Under the pieces are notes generated by a model. It saw only the letters and a list, made by a program, of their open reading frames with translations, did not search any database and was not told where the DNA came from. Below are positions 23,901-35,050 of a stretch of 64,000 nt of DNA, in pieces. Numbering within the stretch: the stretch's first letter is position 1; each line of letters starts with the position of its first letter. This stretch comes from Pohlia nutans (Eukaryota > Streptophyta > Bryopsida > Bryales > Mniaceae): contig CM040086.1 in the NCBI GenBank assembly GCA_022496805.1, positions 13,270,501 through 13,334,500 of the forward strand, given 5' to 3'. Position numbers and translations under genes: made by a program.

Positions 23901-24156
23901 TATTGAAGTAAGAGATGAGAGTACAAGGCACACACACACACAAGGAATGCGTAGAAAGAGATGATCTTTATTCAAAGGCCTTCCACCTTAAGTAGTGTAC
24001 ACTAGGAGGTCACCATGGACAAACCATATGGGATAACTCATCACAAGGACACTCTAGAGATCAGCCCATGTCTAACCCCTCTTCCCACACACCATTATTT
24101 AGCACCCGAACCTCTTTGGCTCCTAGCAATACTACCGTACATCTATTACCTCAATA
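23901..24156 (-). repeat. copia copy 2 3' LTR
   Basis: Inverted LTR, ending on this strand at CCTCAATA. Compare 29038-29296. The purine-rich tract AAAGTGGGAG (minus strand) lies just inside it. Confidence 0.93.
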
Positions 24157-27100
24157 CTCCCACTTTGCGTAGAGCCAAAGCCTCTAAGTCCAAATGCTAT
24201 TACTAATCGTTGGTGTCGGTCTCTACAAAGACCCTTTGTGAGCACATCCGCCACCATGTGCTCCGTTGGGCAATACTCCAAATGTATAACTCCCAATTCC
24301 AACTTCTCCCGAATGAAGTGGTATTGCACATCAATGTGCTTCGTGCGTGAATGATGTGTAGGGTTCTTTGCAAGTGAAATGCACCCTTGGTTGTCACACA
24401 TAATCGTTGTAGCCTCACCTTATGTGCAACCCACATCCACCATTAGTTGCCTCAACCAAATGGCCTCCTTTGTGGCATGGCTCGTAGCCATGTACTCGGC
24501 CTCCACCGTTGATGTGGCCGTGGTTTGTTGCCGCTTGCTATTCCACGACACGGCTCCCGATCCAACCTTGAACATGTAGCCCGTTGTCGATCTTCGATCG
24601 CTCGTGTCTCCCGCGTAGTCCGCGTCGCAATAGCCGCTCAACACAATGTCTTTGCCTCCAAGACACAACTTCACATCGCTTGTGCCCTTCAAATAACGCA
24701 TGATCCTCTTGACCGCCATCCAATGCATTGAGCCCGGTCTCGCCATGTGTTGACTCACCACGCTAATTGGATACGCAAGGTCGGGCCGTGTCGCAATCAT
24801 CGCATACATCAACGACCCCACCGCTTGCTTGTATGGCACCTCCGCCGCATATTCCTCCTCCGAAAGCTTGACGAGCTTGGAGTTTGCATCCAATGGTGTT
24901 GCCACGGGCTTACAATCCTCCATCCCGAATCTCTTGAGCACGTCCATCACATACTTGCCTTGACTCATGGTGACAGTGCGTGTAGCCCTATCTCGCACAA
25001 ACTCAACACCAAGACAAAAGTGCAATTCTCCAAGATTACTCATCTCGTACTCTCTCTCAAGCATGGCTTTTAATGCATTCATTAAACTCATGAGGCTTGC
25101 AAGAATGATCAAATCATCAACATATATGATCACAATCACCACATGTTGCCCCACTTGCATAAAGTAGAGACTATGATCCGCAATGCTCCTAGTAAACCCG
25201 TGAGCAAGCAAGAAGGTGTCAATCTTTTGGTACCACGCTCTTGGAGATTGTTTCAACCCATATAATGATTTTTGCAACTTACAAACAAGATGCTCTTTAC
25301 CTTGTTGCACAAAGCCCTCGGGTTGCACCATGTAGATGTCTTCCTCCAAATCGCCATTCAAAAATGCGGTCTTCACATCCATTTGATGCATCTCCAAGTC
25401 CATAGCCGCACCAATCGCAAGAATGCATCAAATGGTGGTGAACTTGGCCACAGGAGCAAACGTCTCGTGAAAGTCTACCCCATGCACTTGCGCGAACCCC
25501 TTGGCTACTAGTCTTGCCTTGTGACGCACCACATTACCCGAAACATCCCTCTTTGTCCGAAACACCCATTTGCAACGAATGGGGTTGCGATCCTTTGGAA
25601 TGGGAGTTAATTGCCACGTACCATTAGCAATTAAAGAGTTGTACTCCTCTTGCATGGCGCGCTCCCAGTTGACCGCATCCTCACCTTGCATGGCTTCGCG
25701 AATGGTCAATGGACCATCCGATAATGCCACATTCGCATGCTCGTCATCCTCTTGAGGGAAGATGTGATTCTTCCACCATTCTCCAAGTGGCTTGCGCGAT
25801 CTCTCGGGGTACTGCCGCTCGCTTGAAGAAATTTGCTTCTCTTGCGCGTCTTTTGCGCCATTCTTGGCCTTTGAGCTCGATGGCGCTTCAACAACCTCCG
25901 TGTCACCATCTTCGTCATCACCGTCCTCATCACCTACATCAACAACACTAGGGGACTTGGAGGGTGTGTCCACCAACACGTCTCCACTACTCCCACTTAG
26001 ACCAACCTCCAAAGGAGCCTCCATCGTAGACTCCTCACAAAACGTCACATCACATGACCGAATGATCTTCCTGGTATCCACCGACATGAGTCTATACGCC
26101 TTGGTACCTTCACAATACCCAAGAAACACACACTTTAAGGCCTTAGCCTCGAGTTTAGTCCTCCGTTCGTCGAGAACCTTTGCGTATGCAATGCATCCGA
26201 AGATGCGCATATGTGCAACACATGGTTGCTTCCCACTCCACGCTTGCTCCGGTGTCATGCCTTCAACCGCGCTTGTTGGACACCGATTGCGAGTGTACAC
26301 CGCATTCACCACCGCTTCCGCCCAAAGGTCCAACTTCAAGTTTTGAGCGTGCAACATGCTCCTCGCCATCTCTACAATCGTGCGATTTGCGCGCTCCGCA
26401 ACTCCATTTTGTTGAGGCGTGTACGGGGCCGAAGTTTGGCGTGCGATGCCTTCATTCTTCAAAAGCTCGTCAAATTTCTTGGACATGTACTCGCCGCCAT
26501 TGTCCGACCGAAACACGTTGATCTTCAACTCGGATTGGTTCTCCACCAATGTCTTGAACTCCTTGAACTTGTCGAAGCACTCACTCTTCCCCTTGATTGG
26601 GTAGAGCCAAATCTTCCTTGAAAAGTCATCGATGAAGGTCACAAAGTACTTGCAACCTCCCATCGACGTGGTCTTCATTGGGCCACACACATCCGAATGC
26701 ACGATCTCCAAAACATTTGTGGCCCGAGTCGCCGCTTCACCCGCAAATGGCAACCGTTGTTGCTTGCCTTCAATGCAACCTTCACAAGTGAATGAAGAAG
26801 CATCTACTTTCAATTGATGAAGGTCTATGCCACTTACCATGCCGCGTAGTGTCTTCACACTCTTGATGTTCAAATGGCCGAGTCGACGATGCCACAACGC
26901 CAACTTGTCGTCCTTCAAGTTTGAATGCGCCAACGCCGCCGATTCCTTGGAATGCACCTTCGAGAACTTGATGTGGTACAAGCCCTCGTGTTCTTCAATG
27001 ATGGCCACCTCATCTCGACTCGGTGACAACACATAACACCCCTTATCACTAAACTCAACCCTCAAGTGCTTTGCCATTAATTGCCGCACCGATAGTAAAT

Positions 27101-28218
27101 TTGCCGTTAGTTTGGGAACGTGGAGGACATCTTTGTCTCTTTGATAGTGATTGTCTTCACACGACCCCTCACCTCAGTGTCTACAACAAGTTGGCCTTTG
27201 CCAATGGCCTCAAGCACCGTATCATCTCCCAAAATCACCCTCCTTGGGTTAATGAGAGCATACAAATGAAAACAAGTTTTATTTGGTGACATGTGACTTG
27301 TAGCCCCCGAATCAACAACCAATCATTTGTACTACCATTGCATGATACATTGCTTGCCATCATTGCATACTCGTCCTTGCCATCACTCATGCTTGCACCC
27401 CAAGAGACATACCGCGTAGTAAACGCATACTCATCATCATCATCACGAGTTTTAGTGTTGTTTGCACTCTCCCCCTTCTCATCCCTCTTGCGTTTGTAAC
27501 AAAACTTGGCAATGTGGCCCTTCTTACCGCAATAGAAGCACGCCTTGTCGCTAGAGCTCCCACCGCCTCCATTCTTGGATTGCTTTGCCATGAGAGCCGC
27601 ACTATCTCAACAAGACTCATTCTCCTTTCGCCGTGAGAGCTCGTGCAACAACCACGAGGTCACATAGTCCAATGTGAGCTCCGAAATGGGCCTTGACTCC
27701 ATGGCCACGATGAGATACTCGTACGAGGGTGGTAGGCTTTCCAAAAGGGTCATCACAACATCCCCATCGGAAATGGTCACGTCCGCACCGTTGAGCTGAT
27801 CCGCGAGTGCCTTGACTTTGTTGATGTGCGCCAACATGTCGTCTTCTTCCTCCATCTTGATGGTGAAGAACTTGCGCCGCAAAAACAATATGTTGGCCAA
27901 ACTCTTTGCTTCGTGAATGTTGCAAAGCTTGGCCCATGCCTTGCAGGGTGTCTTGCACGAACGAATGTGCGCGAGTTGGGAATCCGAAAGATTGAGAGCC
28001 AAGATGGCAAATGCCTTCTTCTCGCGCCTCAAATATGCTTGCATCACGCCCGGGTCGGTAGTAGATTGAGGGGGCTCCTCACTACCATCGACAATGTCCC
28101 ACAACTCCTTCTCCGCCATGACCATCTCCATTTTGAACTTCCACAAGTAGAAATTCACGCCATCGAACTTGTCCACCACTTTAGGACCCTCACCCTCATA
28201 AGATGCCATGATCCTCAC
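24132..28218 (-). pseudogene. copia copy 2 gag-pol, broken
   Basis: Minus-strand gag (28218-27607) with a stop after RRKENESC, then the CCHC knuckle CFYCGKKGHIAKFC (27548-27507), a frameshift near 27320 ahead of the protease motif, and another near 27140. A long integrase-RT frame follows (27089-25428), ending where copy 1 has CGG and this copy has TGA after KFTTI. RT continues 25403-24420 with YVDDL. The TAA after DVGCT (24420-24422) is shared with copy 1. RNase H follows to 24132. Not autonomous. Confidence 0.93.
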
Positions 28219-28249
28219 TCACGAATGCCTCCTCACTCAATTAAACCCT

Positions 28250-29023
28250 CAAACTCAATAACCACACTCGTTTTTATGATTTTTTTTGATAGAAAGTAGC
28301 AGCTTTGTGCTTCCGATGCCTCTAGTTCAACCCTAAACAACAAATCAGCACCTTTGTGCCCCACACACACCTTCCAACACTCAAATGCGAAGGTAGCTCA
28401 CCCAAATTGCAAAGATGTTAACCAAAACACCTCAAATCACTCAATGGAGCTCCCACTACTCCGATTGACCCAAATCAACACCTTAGTGTTCCCAATCACT
28501 CAATGCACGTAATCGACACCTTTGTGTCCCTCAATAGCACTATATCAATGCTCATGGACTCATATAAGCCCCTTGAAACCCTAAATGCATTGAAATTGCT
28601 CAAAACCGCACCTTTGTGCACCCAAGTGCATAAAGTAACCCCAAATGAAAATTTGAGCACTCCAAGGCTATGAAACACATGCAACACCTCAATGCAAGTG
28701 CCCAATCACTTAGATCAGACCATAGACCCTCCCTTAGAGCCTCAACACCTCACAAATCACTTGTATGACCACAAGTGCATCAAATTGAACGAAACGACGT
28801 TCCACTTACAAAAGAGGCTTGGAATGAAAAACTTGGAAATCCAAAGGAAGAGATCGACCAAGAAGAGTGCTCCCACGTGTAACTTCAGCTCGTGCACACC
28901 TCCAAGAGAGAAGACTCCTCCAAAATGCTCCAAAATGCTCCTAAAAGCTCCAAATCAACCCCTTCCGCAACGACCTCGAACTAATTGCCTCAATGCAATC
29001 AAAGACTCATGCAACACACATGA
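28250..29023 (-). promoter_or_regulatory. copia copy 2 leader with hairpins
   Basis: Inverted counterpart of 1874-2667. Small hairpins around CCTTTG recur: GCACCTTTGTGC near 28350, AACACCTTAGTGTT near 28464, GACACCTTTGTGTC near 28514 and GCACCTTTGTGC near 28607. Much of the intervening sequence has diverged from copy 1 while the hairpins remain. Confidence 0.55.
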
Positions 29024-29037
29024 GTGGGCCCATAACC
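29024..29037 (-). promoter_or_regulatory. copia copy 2 primer-binding site
   Basis: GTGGGCCCATAACC on the plus strand, complement of the copy 1 site at 1860-1873, directly next to the 5' LTR of this inverted copy. Confidence 0.8.
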
Positions 29038-29296
29038 TATTGAAGGTAAGAGATGAGAGCACAAGGCACACACACACACACAAGGAATGCGTAGAAAGAG
29101 ATGATCTTTACTCAAAGGCCTTCCACCTTAAGTAGTGTACACTAGGAGGTCACCATGGACAAACCATATGGGATAACTCATCACAAGGACACTCTAGAGA
29201 TCAGCCCATGCCTAACCCCTCTTCCCACACACCATTATTTAGCACCCGAACCTCTTTGGCTCCTAGCAATACTACCGTACATCAATTACCTCAATA
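29038..29296 (-). repeat. copia copy 2 5' LTR
   Basis: 259 bp. It starts TATTGAAGG at 29038 and ends CCTCAATA at 29296, next to GAGAG. Confidence 0.93.
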
Positions 29297-29528
29297 GAGA
29301 GAGGCATACTTCAATAAGCGCCTTGACAATTTAGTGAAGAATCCCAAACCCGGCGACCTCCCCGACAACATCAAGAGCGTTTATATGTCCTACGGTGCAC
29401 AGGATTCAGACCGTCCTGAACTTCAAGTCGTTGATTTGTATTCCAAAAAGTACAAATGCGTTACTTATGACTGGTTCAAAGGGAACCTGAGTGCAGCAAT
29501 GAATGATGATGCCAACGTTCGGGCCTAG

Positions 29529-30129
29529 ATGGAAGACATGTCCGAAGATGTTAGGTTTATTTTTTTCTGTTTGTGCTTTACAACCGTAGAAACTGGCAAG
29601 ACTAAGGCAAGACTGTTGGAAGACAAAAGACTTTCAGTGATTTTTGACGCATGCGAGGTGAAGGAGATTGCGACCAACAATATACACTCACCAGCAATCC
29701 TCATCACGGACGTGCACGGGATGACACAGATTGCAAAGGAGATCGAAGTGCGGAAAAGAAGATCGAAGTCCACTGCATGGGATTATCATGTCGTGCACTA
29801 CCTTCTACAGCCTGATGATGAATTCCCTCCATGCGACATCAGCGCTCAAGTTATAGTGTATGTCGTTTTTATATTCGGGAGGATTGGGCGTGGGAGATGT
29901 GCAGACTTCGACTTCTTCTTCGAGAGGGACAGAGGGTTTCGGATAGAATTTCGGCAGTGTATTCAGCAGTTGAGTCCTCGGATAAAACCGTTGACCGAGA
30001 ATGGCGAATTCAGGGAAATGCATCCTTGAATTTGAGCACTGCGTCTGCAATGTTCAGGTGTTTTCTAAAGAAGGATATATTTCTTATCAATTTGCATGGG
30101 GGCCCCAATATTACATACGTGGGATTGGT
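29529..30129 (+). CDS. GGQH-motif gene, continuation, exon structure uncertain
   Basis: In frame with exon 3 after the TAG at 29526: LLEDKRLSVIFDACEVKEIA, then SPAILITDVHGMTQIAKEI and WDYHVVHYLL. From about 29860 several frames are open at once, and a donor (GGATTG|GTAAGT) lies at 30129/30130. A one-base frameshift or an unseen short intron must be assumed to join all parts. No known domain is recognised. Confidence 0.4.
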
Positions 30130-30293
30130 AAGTTCTGAAATTCCTTCACGATTCAATAGTTTAGATTTATATTATTTAGCTCCATCTATGTTGAAATATG
30201 TGCCAGTTGATCGGGAGATCGCCCCATCTCTGTTCAGAATATTTGTCACTGGATCGGGGGATCGACCGATGACGCTTGGACTGATCTGCGCAG
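30130..30293 (+). other. probable intron with two palindromic motifs
   Basis: GTAAGT...CTGCGCAG. Motif copies are TCGGGAGATCGCCCCATC (30210-30227) and ATCGGGGGATCGACCGATG (30253-30271). Confidence 0.5.
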
Positions 30294-30743
30294 AGAAACA
30301 ACGCCAGTGTCTTGGAGTTTGTGGAGAATGATAGTAGGCTCGACGACGCCAGAAGTCGAATACAAAGAATGTGGGACGTCATCAGCAAAGAGGCTGTGTT
30401 TGAGAATCCCGTGCATCCAACTCTTCCTCCGCAACCTACAGGTGCAGTTGTCCCACATGCTGCGGATGATGCCACAACTTCAAGGCCTAATACCAGATCA
30501 GCTTCCCATGTCAAAGTTGATTCGGACTCTGATATTGACAGCGATGGCGAGGACGACGACGAGGACGAGGACGAGGGCAAACGCGATGGCGACGGGACTG
30601 CCAACAAACGCAAACGGGTTGATTCCCCCTCTCCTGTACCGCACGAACAGTCAAGTGCAGGCACTACTAAGTCTGCGGCTAAGGCTCTGTTTCGACTGCG
30701 CAATGATGAAAGTGAAACCGATGCTGGCAGGGACGCAAGCCCG
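30294..30743 (+). CDS. acidic exon (DARSRIQRMWD...)
   Basis: Open in one frame from the acceptor at 30293 to the donor CCG|GTATGA at 30743. It has a helical start (DSRLDDARSRIQRMWD), a Ser/Thr/Pro-rich middle, a run of Asp/Glu around 30520-30590 and a KRKR-type basic cluster (possible nuclear localisation signal). The phase matches the next exon at 30855. Likely a disordered nuclear protein segment of the same gene. Confidence 0.5.
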
Positions 30744-30854
30744 GTATGATGATGACTTTTATGCTTTTTCTTAATGGGAATAAAGAGAAAATCTCAATTC
30801 ATATTTGATGAGCATTCCCCGAGTTTATATGTTACTATGTACTAGTCAATGCAG

Positions 30855-32440
30855 GCAGAGTCGTTGCATGCAAATATGTATGTCTGGGATCTTCTTGAAT
30901 CTGATGCTGATCTCTCGGATGAGATCTCTTGGGCTCAGTTGCCTGGATCCGACTACAGGGATCCCATCTCTATAGCTAGTAAGTATGCGGCGCAAGTTCG
31001 GAGGACGCAGCCGCCTATGCACTTACTTGCATATAAAGTGCAACATATTCATGCAGTCGGTGACGAGGTAGCTAATCCTACTACACCGACCTCAATACAG
31101 GTGCAACGAGTAGGACAGAAGAGGAAATCTTCATCCGTAACAATCGACGTCGGTACATCGCAAGGAGTTGCGGATGCAATCGAAGGTCCTGCTCCGCTAC
31201 GCTCAGGAGATGCCCTCGTGATCGGTTCCAACCAGATTGTATCATCAAGTAGACAGGATGCCTCACAATCACAAGGCGGAACGATAGCAGAGTCTCACTT
31301 TAATGAAGGGAATGCCGATGTTGAGGCTTCTGTTCAAGGGCAATCACTGGATATGGAGGGTGGAGTGCCAAAAAAAGTGAAAACGGTAGAGGGGTCATCT
31401 GGGGATCTCCCCATAATACTCTCTAGCAACTCTCCTCCGTCAGGCGAAGAAGATGATGTTGTGGGCTAAGCAGAACCTCTGGACCCATGCTTGGTGGACT
31501 CCATGCGTGACCTCGACAGAATGAGTCCAGCTCGCGATCCTGAGACTGCGCGTCCTGATGGGCCTAATACTCCAGCTCAAGAGAACCGGGATGACCTGTC
31601 AAAGATAGACTCTAGCATGCCTGTAGAAGAAGTCATCCAAGACGACGTCATCGAAGATGGTCCAGATATAGTATCGGGCGGTGGCCCGATACGTCCTAAA
31701 GTATGGAGAAGGACGTTCCAGCGGAAGATGGAGTTGGTGGACTGGAGGAATCTTCTGGCAAAATAATGGAGTTGCAACACATCGAAGAGGACGTTGTCGA
31801 AAATGGTTGAGATACAGTATCGGACGGTGGCCCAATAGGTCCTATGGGGAAGGACGTTCCAGCGGAAGATGGAGTTGGTGGACTAGAGGAATCATCTGGC
31901 AAAATAATAGAGTTGCAGCACATCCAAGACGTTGTCGTCGAAGATGGTTCAGATACAGTATCGGGCGGTGGCCCGATAGGTCCTATGGGGAAGGACGTTC
32001 TAGCGGAAGATGGAGTTGGTGGACCGGATAAATCTTCTGGCAAAATAATGGAGTTGCAGCATGCTGCGGAGATGGAGCAGGACGCCACAGCTCTTCCTGC
32101 AGGCCCTGCTTTGAACGCATCAACTCCCGAGGAATCCTTTGCAAAGCCGCACGAGTCAGCGGTTTCTAACATGCGGAAAATGAACGTCAAGGACTTCATG
32201 AGAGCTGAAAGGTCTGCCATGTGGCAGGAGGAAGAAGCCAGGATGAAGCTAAGGAATCCCCTCACGAGTAAACTTCGAAAGGACACTTCGAAAATTATTT
32301 CCGAGGTATTGCGCAACAAGTCGGCTGAGGTTTGTGCAATTGAGGCGGCTGTAGAAGATCTGTACAAGACTAAAAGCCTATCTGCTTATGATGAACATGA
32401 ATGCTTTAACTTTAACTTGATTCCTAAGTCTGACTTGTAA
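30855..32440 (+). pseudogene. next exon with tandem repeats, now broken
   Basis: Begins after CAATGCAG in phase 0: AESLHANMYVWDLLESDADL, then Ser-rich and charged sequence. A TAA lies at 31467-31469; the same frame continues to about 31680, then a frameshift and a stop occur in the first of nearly three tandem units of about 143 bp (31664-32060). The last frame (31844-32440) ends in a charged helical region (MRKMNVKDFMRAERSAMWQ) and TAA at 32438. Each repeat holds TATCGGGCGGTGGCCCGATA, a coding version of the palindromic motif. Function unknown. Confidence 0.5.
31664..32060 (+). repeat. tandem repeat, about 2.8 units of about 143 bp
   Basis: Units begin near 31664, 31811 and 31951 with GATAYAGTATCGG and share GGAAGGACGTTCYAGCGGAAG and TGGCAAAATAATRGAGTTGC. 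In frame they encode about 47 residues, VSGGGPIGPMGKDVPAEDG. Units differ by substitutions and a small indel. Confidence 0.8.
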
Positions 32441-32527
32441 ATGTTCCTAAGGCTGACTTGTAAATGTGAATCTGGGATTAACAATTATTGGTTCCCAGGG
32501 GGAGCAACTACTCGATGTAAACACCTT

Positions 32528-32546
32528 ATCGGGGGGTCGCCCGATC
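32528..32546. repeat. palindromic motif next to a splice acceptor
   Basis: ATCGGGGGGTCGCCCGATC sits immediately before CTCAG|GTGCTGC, the predicted acceptor of the exon at 32551. Confidence 0.7.
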
Positions 32547-32550
32547 TCAG

Positions 32551-33391
32551 GTGCTGCACCAAGTGCGGTTAGGCCTGTTGAAGAGGTGAAACAGTGTAAT
32601 GATCCCAAGGGTACGTAGTTTTTGTTGAATACCTGCATGATATTGCACATCATTTCGGCTTCTTTTGTTACCTTGCTCATTAATCCTCCCCTATCCCAAT
32701 GTTGTTGTCTCAAGCTTTTTGATTTATTGCAGGGAAACTCCCAGAACCAGTTATTGGGCCTAAGCTCCCAGAAGAAAAAACCCAGGTACCGCCACCGCGA
32801 TATATAGTTGTGATTGACTTGAATGGGGTCCTTTGTTCTAGAAGCCCCTTTGAAATGGGTAAGAAGCGGATAATACATCCTAGACCTGGTTGTGCGGAGT
32901 TCTTGAATTTTGTTAATAGCAATGCGAAAATCGTCATATGGAGTTCCGCCAACATGAGGAATGTTACGGACATGGTCAATGAGACCACCAAGGGTTGCTC
33001 CTTCAACCCACAGGAGCTTCTTCGGCTAACCCAAGCTGATTGCACGGACGCGGGAAACGTGATTGGTGAAAAGAAACCGCTGTATCTCAACGATCTAACC
33101 GTAGTGCAGAGGCGTCTGTCGTTAAGTACTACTGATCATATTCTATTAGTGGACGATACTCCGACGAAGTCTGTCCTGAGCGTGAAGCATAGTGCAATCC
33201 ACCCTCCAACTTGGAAGGATAACGAAGCTGATACCTTCTTAGATTCCGTCTTGAGGCCTTGGCTACAAGGCCTATTCGAGTCAGGATTATCAGTTAAAGA
33301 TTATGTAAAGACCAATCCGCTTACAGATGGCCAGCAGATCCCGTCAGAAGAGGTTGTTCAGAAGATTTTGAAATCACTAAGTAGGAAGTGA
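32551..33391 (+). CDS. FCP1/NIF-like HAD phosphatase domain protein (two exons)
   Basis: Exon 32551-32610 and exon 32733-33391 join in phase (AAG G|GG AAA) across a 122-bp GT-AG intron. The second exon reads VVIDLNGVLCSR, RPGCAEFLNFV, KIVIWSSAN and ILLVDDTPTKS. These fit motifs of the HAD-superfamily FCP1/SCP (NIF) domain that dephosphorylates the RNA polymerase II tail. Normally motif I is DxDxT; here the nucleophile Asp remains but the second Asp is Asn and Thr is Val, so activity is doubtful. The N-terminal exons may be the upstream exons of this region; whether they form one gene is unclear. Confidence 0.65.
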
Positions 33392-33557
33392 TGTGGTTTG
33401 ATAAATGTAATTGGGCTCTTGTGCAGTTTCTCAAGACCAATCCGCATACAGATGGCTAGCAGTTGCCATTAGAGGAGGTTGTTAAGACGATTTTGAAAAC
33501 AGTAAGTAGGAAGTGATGTGTATTGATAAATGTAATTGGGCTCTTGTGCAGTTTCTG
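33308..33557 (+). repeat. tandem duplication of about 125 bp
   Basis: The end of the HAD coding exon and its 3' flank (AAGACCAATCCGC ... GTGCAGTTTCT) are repeated immediately downstream from 33433 with several changes. The second copy has an in-frame TAG and is not coding. Confidence 0.85.
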
Positions 33558-34403
33558 TTAAAAATTTCAGTTTTTGTTACATGTATTTAGTACTTTGAAC
33601 TAAAAAGCGTGAGCTAGCGAGGCCACGGACGTCGATGGGGCGATCCCCCGATGGCTTTACTGTTGTTTATTCATAGTTCCATTTTCTTGGACTTTGCTGA
33701 CCCCTGCCGGATTATGTCGCCGCTTCCCTACATCGGGCGATCCCCCGATATGTTAAGTGGTCCCTATCGTGGAATAATAATTTTATACCTAGGTGTGACC
33801 TTTACTCCTAATTACACTTCTTAGGTTGTTGACCAATCATAATCATAATGCTGTCCAACATTCATTTCTGTTCAATGTTTAGTGCAGATATATTAGTAAT
33901 TGAAAGGTTAAATGTGTAAGCCTCTTTGGGGGAGTGTAACAGAGAATGCAGATGCATGAAGACCACTATGTAAGGAGATCTTTTAGTTTTTATTAATGTC
34001 AAGACGAAACCGCTAGGATGTTAGTCAATTGCCGACGTCACACTAGTATGAATGTTATGTGCATTGAGAACTCTGTAGTTATTAAGTGATTAGGTTTGAG
34101 AATTCTAATTGCCCCCTCTTAGAGTTTTTGTTACAAGCTTTGGTATTTGTCACTAGCTAATCTTACTTTACGATCGAGTCTATAATTTCCAAGGCTGAGT
34201 GAAAGAGGATGGGATTGTCGATGGGGTGATCCCCCGATAACGTCACTTCTAGTCATTTACTCTTTTGATTCTTCTTAGACTTCGGTGACTCCTCCCGAAT
34301 GTAGTGGTCGCTCCGGTACATGGGGCTATCGCTCGATATGTTTCCTGGTACCCATCGTGGAAAAGTATTTTTACAAATAGGTGTCTCGTTTTATTCTAAA
34401 TAG
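33558..34403. other. spacer with palindromic motifs
   Basis: No gene. Motif copies lie at 33633-33652, 33731-33750, 34220-34239 and 34319-34337. Flanking phrases are also repeated (ATAATGTTGTC..., TTTACTGTTGTTTATTC / TTCTAGTCATTTACTC), suggesting an old duplication of a spacer unit of about 600 bp. Confidence 0.6.
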
Positions 34404-34656
34404 TACTCCCTGCGTCCCAAAGTTATTGTCATGTTTGGAAGTCATGTTCGAAGTGTTTTTTGAAGTAGGTCAAAAAAATACTTCCTTGTGGCTAATTTTA
34501 TTAAGGTTGCAATGAACATATGCAATGTTCATCAATCATTCTAGTGACATAATTTGGAACCTTTTTAATCATGTTTCTTACGATATGATCAATGAAATTG
34601 GCTCAAAAAAATACCAAGCATACAAGTTGGTCAATATCTTTGGGACGAAGGGAGTA
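34404..34656. mobile_element. Stowaway-like MITE
   Basis: Left end TACTCCCTGCGTCCCAAAG and right end CTTTGGGACGAAGGGAGTA form a near-perfect inverted repeat of about 25 bp. CTCCCTCCGTCCC-type ends flanked by TA are the hallmark of plant Stowaway (Tc1/mariner-derived) MITEs. About 250 bp, non-coding. Confidence 0.88.
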
Positions 34657-35050
34657 AATATACTGGTTACGTTGTTCTGTGTCTCGCCGTAGCATAATGT
34701 TGTCGAATTTTCATTTTTGTGCAATGCTTAATGGAATGAATTTTATAGTTGATAGGTTAATTGCGTAAACCAATTGTGGGGAGTCTGATTGGGCATGCAG
34801 ATGCATGATCACCACTATTTGAATAAATCTAAGAGTTTTATACAGAGGAATGAAGCTGAGCACCGTATCGATGATACAAATTGAGCACCGTATTGATGAT
34901 ACAAATACTTGCTTTTTCCTCGAACTTAGTAGTATGGTGCGGAGCGTCTGAATACGTCTTCCTATCACAATTTCTCAGCAGATATCTTCTGCTTTTTTTT
35001 TTATTGAAGTTTAGGACAGTGGGATATATTGAACCGCTCGGTCTCAGAGG

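Larger units (their letters stand above)
23901..29296 (-). mobile_element. Ty1/copia retrotransposon, copy 2, inserted in an exon
   Basis: This is the same family as copy 1, inverted: LTRs 23901-24156 and 29038-29296, primer site 29024-29037, gag-pol on the minus strand. The two LTRs differ at a handful of positions (GTAAG/GGTAAG, GTACAAGG/GCACAAGG, TTTATTC/TTTACTC, ATGTCTAA/ATGCCTAA, ATCTATT/ATCAATT), roughly 2%, so it is older than copy 1. It interrupts a reading frame that rejoins exactly across it. Confidence 0.95.
23345..29528 (+). pseudogene. GGQH-motif gene, exon 3, split by copia copy 2
   Basis: The exon opens in phase after intron 2 and reads to 23900, where copia copy 2 (23901-29296) interrupts it. 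The frame resumes at 29302, so CCT GAG GGA G | AG GCA TAC is continuous and gives PEGEAYFNKRLDN. The left part includes the LEDHHFDKW and LAADWDALATQRGYTPETMM segments; the right part runs to an in-frame TAG at 29526-29528, after which the same frame stays open to about 29860. The target duplication is imperfect (GGGAG/GAGAG). With the insertion this allele should not make a full protein. Confidence 0.7.

Noticed and set aside
29550..29589. 40-bp GT...AG stretch as an intron of the GGQH gene
   Set aside because: Shorter than plausible plant introns; the frame is open through it.
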